A stretch of DNA of 64,000 nucleotides. It comes from a bacterium. GTDB taxonomy: Bacteria; Planctomycetota; UBA1135; UBA2386. This document shows positions 16,894 to 24,420 of the stretch, in pieces (position 1 is the stretch's first letter; each line of letters starts with the position of its first letter). The notes under the pieces are model-generated. The model did not search any database. It was not told the origin of the DNA and saw nothing but the letters and a program-made list of their open reading frames with translations. Made by a program: the position numbers and the translations under genes. The DNA is taken from positions 434,001-498,000 of the forward strand of contig JAUILN010000003.1 of NCBI GenBank assembly GCA_030432695.1. The letters are read 5' to 3'.

Positions 16894-17811
16894 TCACGCG
16901 TGCGCGGCGGCCGGCGCGCGGGTCAGCACCTCGGCTCCGTCCTCGCCGATGAAGATCGTGTGTTCCGTCTGCGAGACCCGCACGCCGCGCTTCTCGCAGA
17001 GCGGCGGGTAGCGGCGCAGGATCTTGGCCTTCTGCAGGGCCTTGAGCGCCATCTCGACCTTGGCGGGGTCCTCGAGGAAGCGCAGCAGGGTGCGGCGGGC
17101 GAACGGCAGGCGGTCGCAGGCGTCGATCGCGGCGGCGACTTCGGGGGGCAGCTTGTCGCGCGGCTTCGGCGGGCGGGAGATGCCGAAGACCTCGGCCTCG
17201 CCCTCCTCCTCGATGTAACCGCGGCCATCGCAGGCGAACGGCTCGCAGGCGATCGTCTGGTTGACCTTCAGCCGCGGCGACTTCGGATCGGGGTAGTTCG
17301 GGATCGACGGCGAGCAGTGGATCACGTAGCGCGCGACGCCGTGGCCGGTCAGGTTGTAGACCGGGGTGAAGCCGAACGCCTTGATGGTGTTCTCGATCTG
17401 CTCACCGATGCGGGTGATCGACGCGCCCGGCCCCATCTCGGCGATCGCGTTCTCCAGCGCCATCGACGACGCCTGCACCAGCGCCGAGTTCGGGCCACCC
17501 TGGAGGTCGACCGTCACCGCGTTGTCGGTCACGTAGCCGTCGACCTGGGTGCCGAGATCGAGCTTGACGATGTCGTTCGGCTGGACCTCGGTGTCGTCGT
17601 CGATCGGGCTGCAGTAGTGCGCGGCGATGTTGTTGCGCGACAGCTGGGCCGGGAACGCCGGCTTGCCGCCCATGTCGTAGATGATCTCCTCGACGGTCAC
17701 CGCGATGTCGCGGAGCTTCGCGCCCGGGACGATCAGGGACTTGCCGTGTTCGCGCGCGGTGGCCGAGATCCGGCCGGAGAGTCGGAGCTTCTCGAGGTCA
17801 GGGGCTTTCAT
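16894..17811 (-). CDS. map: Type II (archaeal/eukaryotic-type) methionine aminopeptidase
   Basis: 305 residues. The five metal ligands of type II MetAP are all present with archaeal spacing: Asp85 (KLDLG), Asp96 (VTDNAV), His157 (TGHG), Glu190 (ACEPF) and Glu283 (QTEHT). The about 60-residue insertion between Glu190 and the end is also type II. It removes the initiator Met from nascent proteins in the cytoplasm. Most bacteria carry only type I, so this is unusual; whether the genome also has a type I enzyme cannot be seen here. Confidence 0.9.
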   Translation of the reverse strand: MKAPDLEKLRLSGRISATAREHGKSLIVPGAKLRDIAVTVEEIIYDMGGKPAFPAQLSRNNIAAHYCSPIDDDTEVQPNDIVKLDLGTQVDGYVTDNAVTVDLQGGPNSALVQASSMALENAIAEMGPGASITRIGEQIENTIKAFGFTPVYNLTGHGVARYVIHCSPSIPNYPDPKSPRLKVNQTIACEPFACDGRGYIEEEGEAEVFGISRPPKPRDKLPPEVAAAIDACDRLPFARRTLLRFLEDPAKVEMALKALQKAKILRRYPPLCEKRGVRVSQTEHTIFIGEDGAEVLTRAPAAAHA

Positions 17812-18065
17812 CTGCTGGCACGGCCCGGCGGCGTGGGAGGCTCGGGCTTCTCGTGGTGTGATTCATCCAGACGGGGCAAGTGATCCGCGGGAGGCTGGCG
17901 TTGCCGGCGAGGCGGACCACCGCAGGCGTGTTGGTGGACACGCCGAGGATGGTCCAACGAAGCCGGCGGCGTCAGGATCCGCGGAGAACGCCCCAGATGG
18001 GTGAATCGGACCACTGGGGCTGATCCGTAGGACGGGCCCCGCGCGCACCATAGCAGGCCGGTCCG

Positions 18066-18317
18066 TCACCTGTCGCGTCTGCGTCCGCGTCCGACCCGGA
18101 ACAACAGGAATCCGGCGGCGGCCAGCACCAGGAACACCGGGTTCAGGAACAGCCGCAGGAGGCCGGCCAGGCCCGGCAGGGCGGGGGCCAGGCCCTTGGC
18201 GATTCCGGCGCAGAGCGCGATCCCGACCAGCACCACCAGGATCTCGAGCGTGACACGGACGCCCTTGGCCATCCCGGTCCGAGGCTTCTCAGGCTGCTGG
18301 TCTTCGGGAGTCGGCAT
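18066..18317 (-). CDS. Small membrane protein
   Basis: 83 residues with two hydrophobic segments (about 21-42 and 50-74) and a basic C-terminus (RVGRGRRRDR). It starts 13 bases after the stop of the KBL gene on the same strand and is likely co-transcribed. No family recognised; the ATG start and the coherent hydrophobic pattern support it as real. About 250 bases of non-coding sequence follow. Confidence 0.55.
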   Translation of the reverse strand: MPTPEDQQPEKPRTGMAKGVRVTLEILVVLVGIALCAGIAKGLAPALPGLAGLLRLFLNPVFLVLAAAGFLLFRVGRGRRRDR

Positions 18318-18330
18318 CGCGCGGGGGGTG

Positions 18331-19518
18331 TCAGCTCAGCACGCCAAGCTCGCGGCCGACCTTGGTGAATGCCGCGACGGCGCGGTCGAGGTCCTCGATC
18401 TCCAGCGCGGCGCTGACCTGCACGCGGATCCGGGCCAGCCCCTTGGGCACCACCGGGTAGGAGAAGCCGATCACGTAGACACCCTCGTCGAGCATCTTGC
18501 GGGCCATGTCGGCGGCGAGCCGCGCGTCTCCGAGCATGATCGGGACGATCGGGTGGTCGCCCGGCTTGATCTGGAACCCGGCGGCGGTCATCGCCGCGCG
18601 GAAGTGCTGGGTGTTTCGCTCCAGCTTGTCGCGCAGCTCCGTGGTGCTCGACAGCCGGTCGAGGCAGGTGCTGACCGCGCCGACCACGGCCGGTGGCATC
18701 GTGTTGCTGAACAGGTAGGTCCGCGAGCGCTGCCGCAGCAGCTGCACGATCTCCTTCTTGGCCGCAGTCACGCCACCGCAGGCGCCGCCCAGTGCCTTGC
18801 CGAAGGTGGTGGTGACGATGTCGACCCTGTCCTGCACGCCGTGGTACTCCGGCGTGCCGCGGCCGGTCTTGCCGATGAAGCCGGTCGCGTGGCTGTCGTC
18901 GACCATCACCATCGCATCGTATTTCTCGGCCAGTGCGCAGATCTCCTTCAGCGGCGCGATGGTCCCGTCCATCGAGAACACGCCGTCGGTGGCGATCAGT
19001 CGCGACCGCGCCCCCTGCGCCTCCCGCAGGCAGCGCTCCAGGTCGGCCATGTCGGCGTTCTTGTAGCGGAACCGCGCGGCCTTGCTGAGCCGGATGCCGT
19101 CGATGATCGACGCGTGGTTCAGCTCGTCGCTGATGATCGCGTCCTCGGCGGTCATCAGGGTCTCGAACAGGCCGCCGTTGGCATCCCAGCACGAGATGTA
19201 GAGGATCGCGTCCTCGGTCCCGAGGAACCGCGAGATCCGCTGCTCGAGCCCCTTGTGCAGGTCCTGCGTGCCGCAGATGAACCGCACCGACGCCAGGCCG
19301 AGACCGTGGCTGTCCATCGCCTCGTGCGCGGCCTGGATGAGTCCCGGATCGTTGGCGAGGCCGAGGTAGTTGTTGGCGCAAAGGCAGAGGTATTCGGCGT
19401 CGCCGACCCTCACGTGACGTCCCTGCGGACTCAGTAGGACCCGTTCGTCCTTGTGGAGACCGGCATGGTCGATCTCGTCGAGCTCGGCCTGGATGCGTGG
19501 GCGGACGCTGTCGTACAT
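18331..19518 (-). CDS. kbl: 2-amino-3-ketobutyrate CoA ligase (glycine C-acetyltransferase)
   Basis: 395 residues, near the 398 of E. coli Kbl. Alpha-oxoamine synthase fold with FCGTQ-type substrate loop ([14 protein letters not shown]), the PLP-site DDSHATGF and the lysine region [10 protein letters not shown]. It cleaves 2-amino-3-oxobutyrate with CoA to glycine and acetyl-CoA, the second step of threonine breakdown. ATG 19518 fits the family start ([16 protein letters not shown]); the frame extends 12 codons further. No threonine dehydrogenase gene is adjacent. 8-amino-7-oxononanoate synthase is the main alternative and is less likely given the N-terminal match. Confidence 0.9.
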   Translation of the reverse strand: MYDSVRPRIQAELDEIDHAGLHKDERVLLSPQGRHVRVGDAEYLCLCANNYLGLANDPGLIQAAHEAMDSHGLGLASVRFICGTQDLHKGLEQRISRFLGTEDAILYISCWDANGGLFETLMTAEDAIISDELNHASIIDGIRLSKAARFRYKNADMADLERCLREAQGARSRLIATDGVFSMDGTIAPLKEICALAEKYDAMVMVDDSHATGFIGKTGRGTPEYHGVQDRVDIVTTTFGKALGGACGGVTAAKKEIVQLLRQRSRTYLFSNTMPPAVVGAVSTCLDRLSSTTELRDKLERNTQHFRAAMTAAGFQIKPGDHPIVPIMLGDARLAADMARKMLDEGVYVIGFSYPVVPKGLARIRVQVSAALEIEDLDRAVAAFTKVGRELGVLS

Positions 19519-19633
19519 GGTGGCTTCAGTCGTGAGTTGGCGGAGGACCGCCATTCTGCGTGCGGCGACCGAGCGCGGCCACCGCGAGGCCCGCGGATTC
19601 GCGGTGGCACCGGGGATCGACCCTTACGGGGGG

Positions 19634-21346
19634 TCAGTTTGCGGTCGTACTCGCCGTCGCCACAATCTCCGGCCGCGGGTCCGCCGCCGCGTACATCGCC
19701 TCGAAGCGGCGGATGTCCGGGTGCTGGATCTGGAACATCTCGTCGACGTAGCGCGGCGCGATCACCTGGTAGTGGAGCGTCGCGGTGACGGAGTACGGGC
19801 CCGCTGCGGCAGGTGCGGGCACGCGGAACGTCAGGTCGTCGCGTCCACCGACGAAGTCGGCGTCGCCGTTCAGGCCGTAGGGCTGCGTGTCGGGCGCATC
19901 GGGGTGGGTCGCCGACCAGCCGTCGGGTAGCAGCCGATCGTCCTTGAGGAACGTCGCGGCCTGCATCAGGCGGAAGGTCGGTGCGCCGTTCTCGTCGGCC
20001 ATCACCGACTCGTAGACCTGCGGCGCATCCGCCGAGGTCACCAGGTCGCGGTGCGGGAGCACCGGGCCACCGGCCTGCTCCGCGGGCAGTACCGCACCGC
20101 CGCTGCCGAGCAGTCGGCCGCGCGCGTCGAAGCCGCCGCAGTCCCAGACCACACGACCGGATGCGTCACGGACCTCGAGGCGGACCCAGGCCCGCCGCGA
20201 GGGGTAGCCGGTGGGGAACTTGTGTCCCGCGAGGTTCTCGACCCGGACGGTCACGTCGAGGTCGCCGCCGTTGCGGCTCACGCCCTGGAAGCTCACGCGT
20301 CCGGTGCTGGTCTGCAGCTGGTTCCTGGCCGCCGCGATGGTTGCGTCGAACGCCGTCGCGGGAGCGGTCACCCCGAGTGCCGCGGCGTTGTCGCGGAGGA
20401 TCGCCGGCACCAGGGTGTTGCCGCCCACCAGCAGGTGGCGCCCGTACGGCTGTCGCTGAGCCAGCCACGGCCAGTCGAAGCCGGCCGGGTTGCGGGCCAC
20501 GCGGGCGTTGATCGGATTGCCGTCGGCGTCGACCTGGGGCAGGTGGCAGGCCTGGCAGCTCGCGGCCATGGAGCCCACCGGTAGCGTCTCGTCCTGGTAG
20601 TCCGAGTTCCGCCACTCGAGGTAGGGTGTCTGTTCGGCGTGGACGTCACCGGTCGCCACGCCATCCGGACGGACGGTGTTGGTGAACAGCGTGTGGCAGG
20701 TCGCGCAGAGGCCCGAGTCCTCGGCGAGGTGCGAGGCGGTGACCGGGTTCTTGCCGGTCATGTTGATCATCGGCCCACCCTGCAGGTTCTGGTGCGGGCC
20801 GAACACGTCGCCATTGTCCTCGATCTCGTAATGGCCCGAGTACGACTCCGGCGTGCCCAGGTTGTCCGGTCGGATCTGGTGGCAGACCGTGCAGGACACG
20901 CCGTCGCGGCCCAGTGCGGCGATCGAGTCGTTGCCATCCAGCTTGTCCGGACTCATCGCGTACTCGGTGTCGCCGTGCCCGTCGACCGAGGCCATCGGCG
21001 TGTGGCAGCGCGTGCACTTCGCGGCGATCTCCGACGAGCGAGCCGGCGTGACCGTGCGTTCGGCGGCGACCGCGGCGCGCCAGAACGGGTCGCGCGCCGA
21101 GTTGGCCATCATCGACGACTGCCACAGGTCGAACGGCGCGATCGGCCGGCTCTGCGCGTCGCGCATCGCGGTGGCGCCGCTGGCGTTCGAGTGGCAGGTC
21201 GCGCACTCGGTCGAGGTGAGGAACGGCGTGCCGCGCGGGATCGCGCCGGGGCTGCCGGACACGAAGGCGAGCGGTACGACGGACAGTAGTGCGAGCGCCG
21301 GCAGCAGGCCCCGGCGCCGCGACGCGGTGGAGGAAGGGGTCTTCAT
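19634..21346 (-). CDS. Exported multiheme cytochrome c (five CxxCH)
   Basis: 570 residues with a basic N-terminus and a hydrophobic signal segment (LLPALALLSVVPLAFVSG). Five heme motifs are present: CATCH twice, CTRCH, CTVCH and CQACH, all within the first half. The C-terminal half looks like a beta domain (NLAGHKFPTGYPSRRAWVR and a YSVTATLHYQV strand). It should be a periplasmic or surface electron carrier. It starts 8 bases after the stop of the upstream propeller gene, so the two form an operon; a cytochrome-propeller pair recalls surface redox complexes. The electron partner is unknown. Confidence 0.85.
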   Translation of the reverse strand: MKTPSSTASRRRGLLPALALLSVVPLAFVSGSPGAIPRGTPFLTSTECATCHSNASGATAMRDAQSRPIAPFDLWQSSMMANSARDPFWRAAVAAERTVTPARSSEIAAKCTRCHTPMASVDGHGDTEYAMSPDKLDGNDSIAALGRDGVSCTVCHQIRPDNLGTPESYSGHYEIEDNGDVFGPHQNLQGGPMINMTGKNPVTASHLAEDSGLCATCHTLFTNTVRPDGVATGDVHAEQTPYLEWRNSDYQDETLPVGSMAASCQACHLPQVDADGNPINARVARNPAGFDWPWLAQRQPYGRHLLVGGNTLVPAILRDNAAALGVTAPATAFDATIAAARNQLQTSTGRVSFQGVSRNGGDLDVTVRVENLAGHKFPTGYPSRRAWVRLEVRDASGRVVWDCGGFDARGRLLGSGGAVLPAEQAGGPVLPHRDLVTSADAPQVYESVMADENGAPTFRLMQAATFLKDDRLLPDGWSATHPDAPDTQPYGLNGDADFVGGRDDLTFRVPAPAAAGPYSVTATLHYQVIAPRYVDEMFQIQHPDIRRFEAMYAAADPRPEIVATASTTAN

Positions 21347-21354
21347 GGCGCGGT

Positions 21355-22653
21355 TCACGGGGCGATGCGCAGGCTGCCCGCGCGGGAGGTGAGGAGCGGG
21401 AGGGTGGGCACACCGCCGACCAGGCGGAGTTCGATCCACTGGCAGTGCAGGTCGACGCCGGCGAGGGCCGGGTCGGCGGGGAGTGGCAGCGGAGAGTTCG
21501 CCGCGCCTGCGGGCTGCGCGACGGCCGCGGTCGGCAGCGAGACGAGCCACTGCGTGCCGTCGATCAACAGCCGGCTGCCCGGCGCGAAGCCGATGCCTGG
21601 GGGGATCGGCAGATCGGTCGGGGCCAGCGCGAGGAGTGGCACCGCGAGATCGGCGCTGGAGTGCTCCAGGGTCAGCGCGAACGACTGGTTGCCGGCGAAG
21701 GCCGCGCCGCCGGCGAAGCTCGCCTCGGCGCCCGAGCTGGTGCCGTAGCCGAAGCGGCCGTCGAGCTCGACCAGCCAGTCGCTGTCGCCCTGAGCCACCG
21801 TGAGCAGCACCGCGCGGCCGCCTCGCTGGAACATCTCGACTCCGCCGGCGTGGCCGCCGGGTGCGATGCCGGCGCGGGTCAGGTCACCGAGTACCCGCTG
21901 ACCGGTCGACGTGGCGGTGCCGGTGTCCATCTCGGTCGCGACCACGTGGGTGTCGATGCCGCGCGCCGAGCCCGCCTGGCCGAACCACCACACCGTCCGA
22001 CGGACCGGGTCGTAGGCGGCGCCGAACGTCTCCGGCTGGAGGTTCGGGATGCGGCGCAGCACCGCGCCCTGCAGCGACAGCTCGACGTGCTCCGAATCCC
22101 AGCTCGCGGTCCACAGACTGCCGTTGCCGCCATCGCCCTGCGGATCGAAGGCCAGCGCGCGCATCGTGCCGAAGGTCAGCCCGGCGGGCACCGGCACGTC
22201 GCGGCTCGGGTCCCAGGTGCGCGAGGCGGTGTCGAAGGCGACGATGCGGTCCAGCTCCGAGCCGCCGTAGAGCAGGCGCTGGCCGTCGTACGCGAGGTCG
22301 CGGATCCCCCAGGCGCTGGCGGCGTCGACCGCGGCAGGTTGCGGGTGGGTCGCGACGAAGTTGCCGGCGGCGTCCAGCTCGACGAGCACGTGCGACCCGT
22401 TGCGGTCGGGGCGTCGGGCGGTCAGCCAGTAGCGGCCTCGGGCGTCACGTGCGGCACCGAGTACCGCATCGTGCAGTTGGCCGGTGGCGAGGTCGATCGC
22501 GGTGGTCGCGTCCAGTCGGTGCGAGCTGCCGCCGGCGAAGGGGGCGCCGGGAGCGGGTGCACCGAGCTGGGCGAGCGCGGGCTGCGTCAGTGCGACACAG
22601 GCCAGCGCCAGCGAACCGACCGCGAGGAAGGAGTGCGGAGGGAATCGGTCCAT
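21355..22653 (-). CDS. Secreted propeller protein, partner of the cytochrome
   Basis: 432 residues; signal peptide MDRFPPHSFLAVGSLALACVALTQPALAQ in outline (cleavage after ALA). The middle has six or so blade-like repeats (LAYDGQRLLYGGSELDR, DPQGDGGNGSLWTA, GAAYDPVRRTVWWFG). The last 110 residues (AGNQSFALTL to SLRIAP) resemble the C-terminal module seen in other secreted proteins here, with PLPLPADPAL matching PLPIPSDPAL. It shares a blade motif with the protein at 788-2707. Upstream, 129 bases separate it from the divergent lipoprotein gene. Confidence 0.78.
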   Translation of the reverse strand: MDRFPPHSFLAVGSLALACVALTQPALAQLGAPAPGAPFAGGSSHRLDATTAIDLATGQLHDAVLGAARDARGRYWLTARRPDRNGSHVLVELDAAGNFVATHPQPAAVDAASAWGIRDLAYDGQRLLYGGSELDRIVAFDTASRTWDPSRDVPVPAGLTFGTMRALAFDPQGDGGNGSLWTASWDSEHVELSLQGAVLRRIPNLQPETFGAAYDPVRRTVWWFGQAGSARGIDTHVVATEMDTGTATSTGQRVLGDLTRAGIAPGGHAGGVEMFQRGGRAVLLTVAQGDSDWLVELDGRFGYGTSSGAEASFAGGAAFAGNQSFALTLEHSSADLAVPLLALAPTDLPIPPGIGFAPGSRLLIDGTQWLVSLPTAAVAQPAGAANSPLPLPADPALAGVDLHCQWIELRLVGGVPTLPLLTSRAGSLRIAP

Positions 22654-22766
22654 GTGGAAGGGACCTCGTATTGTACCGCGTCCGCGGCGCTGGGGACCGG
22701 GGGCCTTCCCCGGGCGATGCCGGGCTCCGACCGATCGAGATCGCGTCGCGGGATCCGCCGAGCGGG

Positions 22767-22775
22767 TGCTAACGT
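22767..22775 (+). promoter_or_regulatory. Extended -10 (TGCTAACGT) upstream of the lipoprotein gene
   Basis: TGnTAnnnT fits an extended -10. The hexamer ends 7 bases before the ATG at 22783, which would make the mRNA leaderless. Confidence 0.35.
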
Positions 22776-22782
22776 CGGGGCC

Positions 22783-23229
22783 ATGATCGCCTCGATCCGC
22801 TGGCGTCGTGCCGTGGGGTTCCTGTTCGCCGCCGGCCTCGCGGCAGCTTGCGAGACACCGGCCCCGCCGCCCGATCCGCTGGCTCCGCGACCGGTGGTCG
22901 AGAAGCGCAGCTGGCAGGTCGAACACGAGGGGCGGTCGTTGGGGCGTGTCGCCGAGTTGGAGATCCAGGACCCGTCGGGGCCCGTGACCCGCTTCCACGT
23001 CGAGACCCCCGGCGGTCAGTGGGTCGGTTGGATCGACGGGCAGGGCCGCGTCTACCAGCGCGTCCCGTTCGAGGACGACGACGTGTTCCGCGGCGTGCAC
23101 AGCATGGAAAAGGCCGTGGCCTTGCTCTACGAGGTGGAGCCCCCGCTGCGTCTGGTCCTCGTCGAGGAAGGCGGAGCTGTCTCGAGCCCCGATGGAGGCC
23201 GCGTGCGCGACGCGGCGTTCGACCGTTGA
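22783..23229 (+). CDS. Small lipoprotein
   Basis: 148 residues with a hydrophobic signal (VGFLFAAGLAAAC) and a lipobox ending at Cys23, followed by ETPAPPP. The mature part has short beta strands (EHEGRSLGRVAELEI, GQWVGWIDGQGRVYQRVPFEDD). I do not recognise a family. It is predicted to be anchored in the inner or outer membrane. The stop overlaps the TTG start of the thioesterase gene, so the two are translationally coupled although their roles seem unrelated. Confidence 0.7.
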   Translation: MIASIRWRRAVGFLFAAGLAAACETPAPPPDPLAPRPVVEKRSWQVEHEGRSLGRVAELEIQDPSGPVTRFHVETPGGQWVGWIDGQGRVYQRVPFEDDDVFRGVHSMEKAVALLYEVEPPLRLVLVEEGGAVSSPDGGRVRDAAFDR

Positions 23230-23726
23230 CCGTCACCGACCTGCCGGGTCGTCCCTCTTCCGCGTCGAAGGTGGAGATGACCGAGATCGTCTTCCCGAAC
23301 GATGCCAACCCGCTCGGGAACGTCATGGGCGGGCGGATCATGCACTGGATCGACATCTGCGCGGCGATCGCCGCCGGGCGGCACGCGCGGACCCCGGTGG
23401 TCACGGCGTCGGTCGACCAGATCGACTTCCACCGCCCCGTGCGGGTCGGCGGAGTCCTGGTGATCCGGGCCACGGTGAACTGCACCGGCAGGACCTCGAT
23501 GGAGGTCGGCGTGAAGATGTGGAACGAGGATCGGGCCACGGGCGAGCGGAGCCACGTGGCGTCGGCGTATCTGACCTTCGTCTCCCTGGATCCCGACACC
23601 GGCACGCCGCGCCGCATCGCCCCGGTGATCCCCGAAACCGACGACGAGAAGCGCCGTTACCGGCAGGCTTTGGAGCGGCGGGCGCGGCGGCTGGCGCAGC
23701 GCGAGGCGGACGAGAAAGACGCGTAG
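23226..23726 (+). CDS. Acyl-CoA thioesterase, hotdog fold (YciA/BACH-like)
   Basis: 166 residues. The family core is clear: VEMTEIVFPNDANPLGNVMGG, then IMHWIDICAAIAAGRHA with Asp in the HWID segment, and VDQIDFHRPVRVG. These enzymes hydrolyse acyl-CoA to free acid and CoA as oligomeric hotdogs in the cytoplasm. The TTG at 23226 overlaps the TGA of the lipoprotein gene (TTGA) and gives a normal length; the next in-frame starts (GTG 23271 and ATG 23277) would cut the conserved N-terminus. Acyl specificity is not readable. Confidence 0.85.
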   Translation: MTVTDLPGRPSSASKVEMTEIVFPNDANPLGNVMGGRIMHWIDICAAIAAGRHARTPVVTASVDQIDFHRPVRVGGVLVIRATVNCTGRTSMEVGVKMWNEDRATGERSHVASAYLTFVSLDPDTGTPRRIAPVIPETDDEKRRYRQALERRARRLAQREADEKDA

Positions 23727-23861
23727 CGCGCGGATCTGCGGGTCGCCAGGGGGCCGAGGCCGGGGGACGGCGGTCGGAGCGAGCTGATTTGGGCTGCTTC
23801 GAGGCCTCCCACTCGGCTACATTCCGCGGTTCGCCACATGGCGCCCGTACCACCTGAACCC

Positions 23862-24317
23862 ATGTTCGAAGACTTCTCCGAGACCTCCAAGAAGGCGATT
23901 CGCGCGGCCGAGGAACTGGCCGAGCGGCTCGAAGACGGTTCGGTCGCGACCGGGCACCTCGTCTACGGACTGACCGTCGACGACGGGGTCGTGCTCCACC
24001 ACATCTTCAAGGACCTCAACGTCGACCCCGACATGTTCTCGGGCTACGTCGAGAGTCTGCCGCGCGAGTCGGAGATGCCGGACGGCAGCAAGCACAACCG
24101 GCACGTTCAGACCGTGCTCGAGCGGGCTCGTGAGTGCGCCGAGGAACTCGGCTCCAAGACGGTGCTTCCCGAGCACATCGGCATCGCGCTGATGTCGGTG
24201 AAAGCCGGCTCGTGCTACGAGACCCTCAAGGAGTTCAGCATCGACCCTGAGTATGTGCAGATGCTGATCCTGGAGGCGATGGGGCGTGAGGCCGAGGACG
24301 CGCCGGACTGGTTCTGA
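23862..24317 (+). CDS. Stand-alone Clp N-terminal domain protein
   Basis: 151 residues holding only the double four-helix Clp-N domain: FEDFSETSKKAIRAAEELAERL, VATGHLVYGL and the second repeat LPEHIGIALMSV. ClpC and ClpA place this domain before two AAA+ modules, but here the gene stops after it and no ATPase follows. It may act as an adaptor, decoy or partner for a Clp unfoldase encoded elsewhere. ATG 23862 fits the ClpC-like start; an ATG at 23838 gives eight extra residues. A TACATT at 23818-23823 may be a -10. Confidence 0.8.
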   Translation: MFEDFSETSKKAIRAAEELAERLEDGSVATGHLVYGLTVDDGVVLHHIFKDLNVDPDMFSGYVESLPRESEMPDGSKHNRHVQTVLERARECAEELGSKTVLPEHIGIALMSVKAGSCYETLKEFSIDPEYVQMLILEAMGREAEDAPDWF

Positions 24318-24365
24318 CGCGGAGGGTAGTTCTGGCGCGGAGGGAAGGCGCCGCGCCCAGTGGCA

Positions 24366-24398
24366 CCGAGTCGGTTGCTCGGGGCGGAACGGACTCGG
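24366..24398. terminator. Weak hairpin between convergent genes
   Basis: CCGAGTC and its complement form a 7-base stem with a long loop in the 103-base gap between the Clp-N and metallopeptidase genes. No T-run; weak evidence. Confidence 0.3.
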
Positions 24399-24420
24399 AC
24401 CGTGATTCTGCGGTGCCCGA

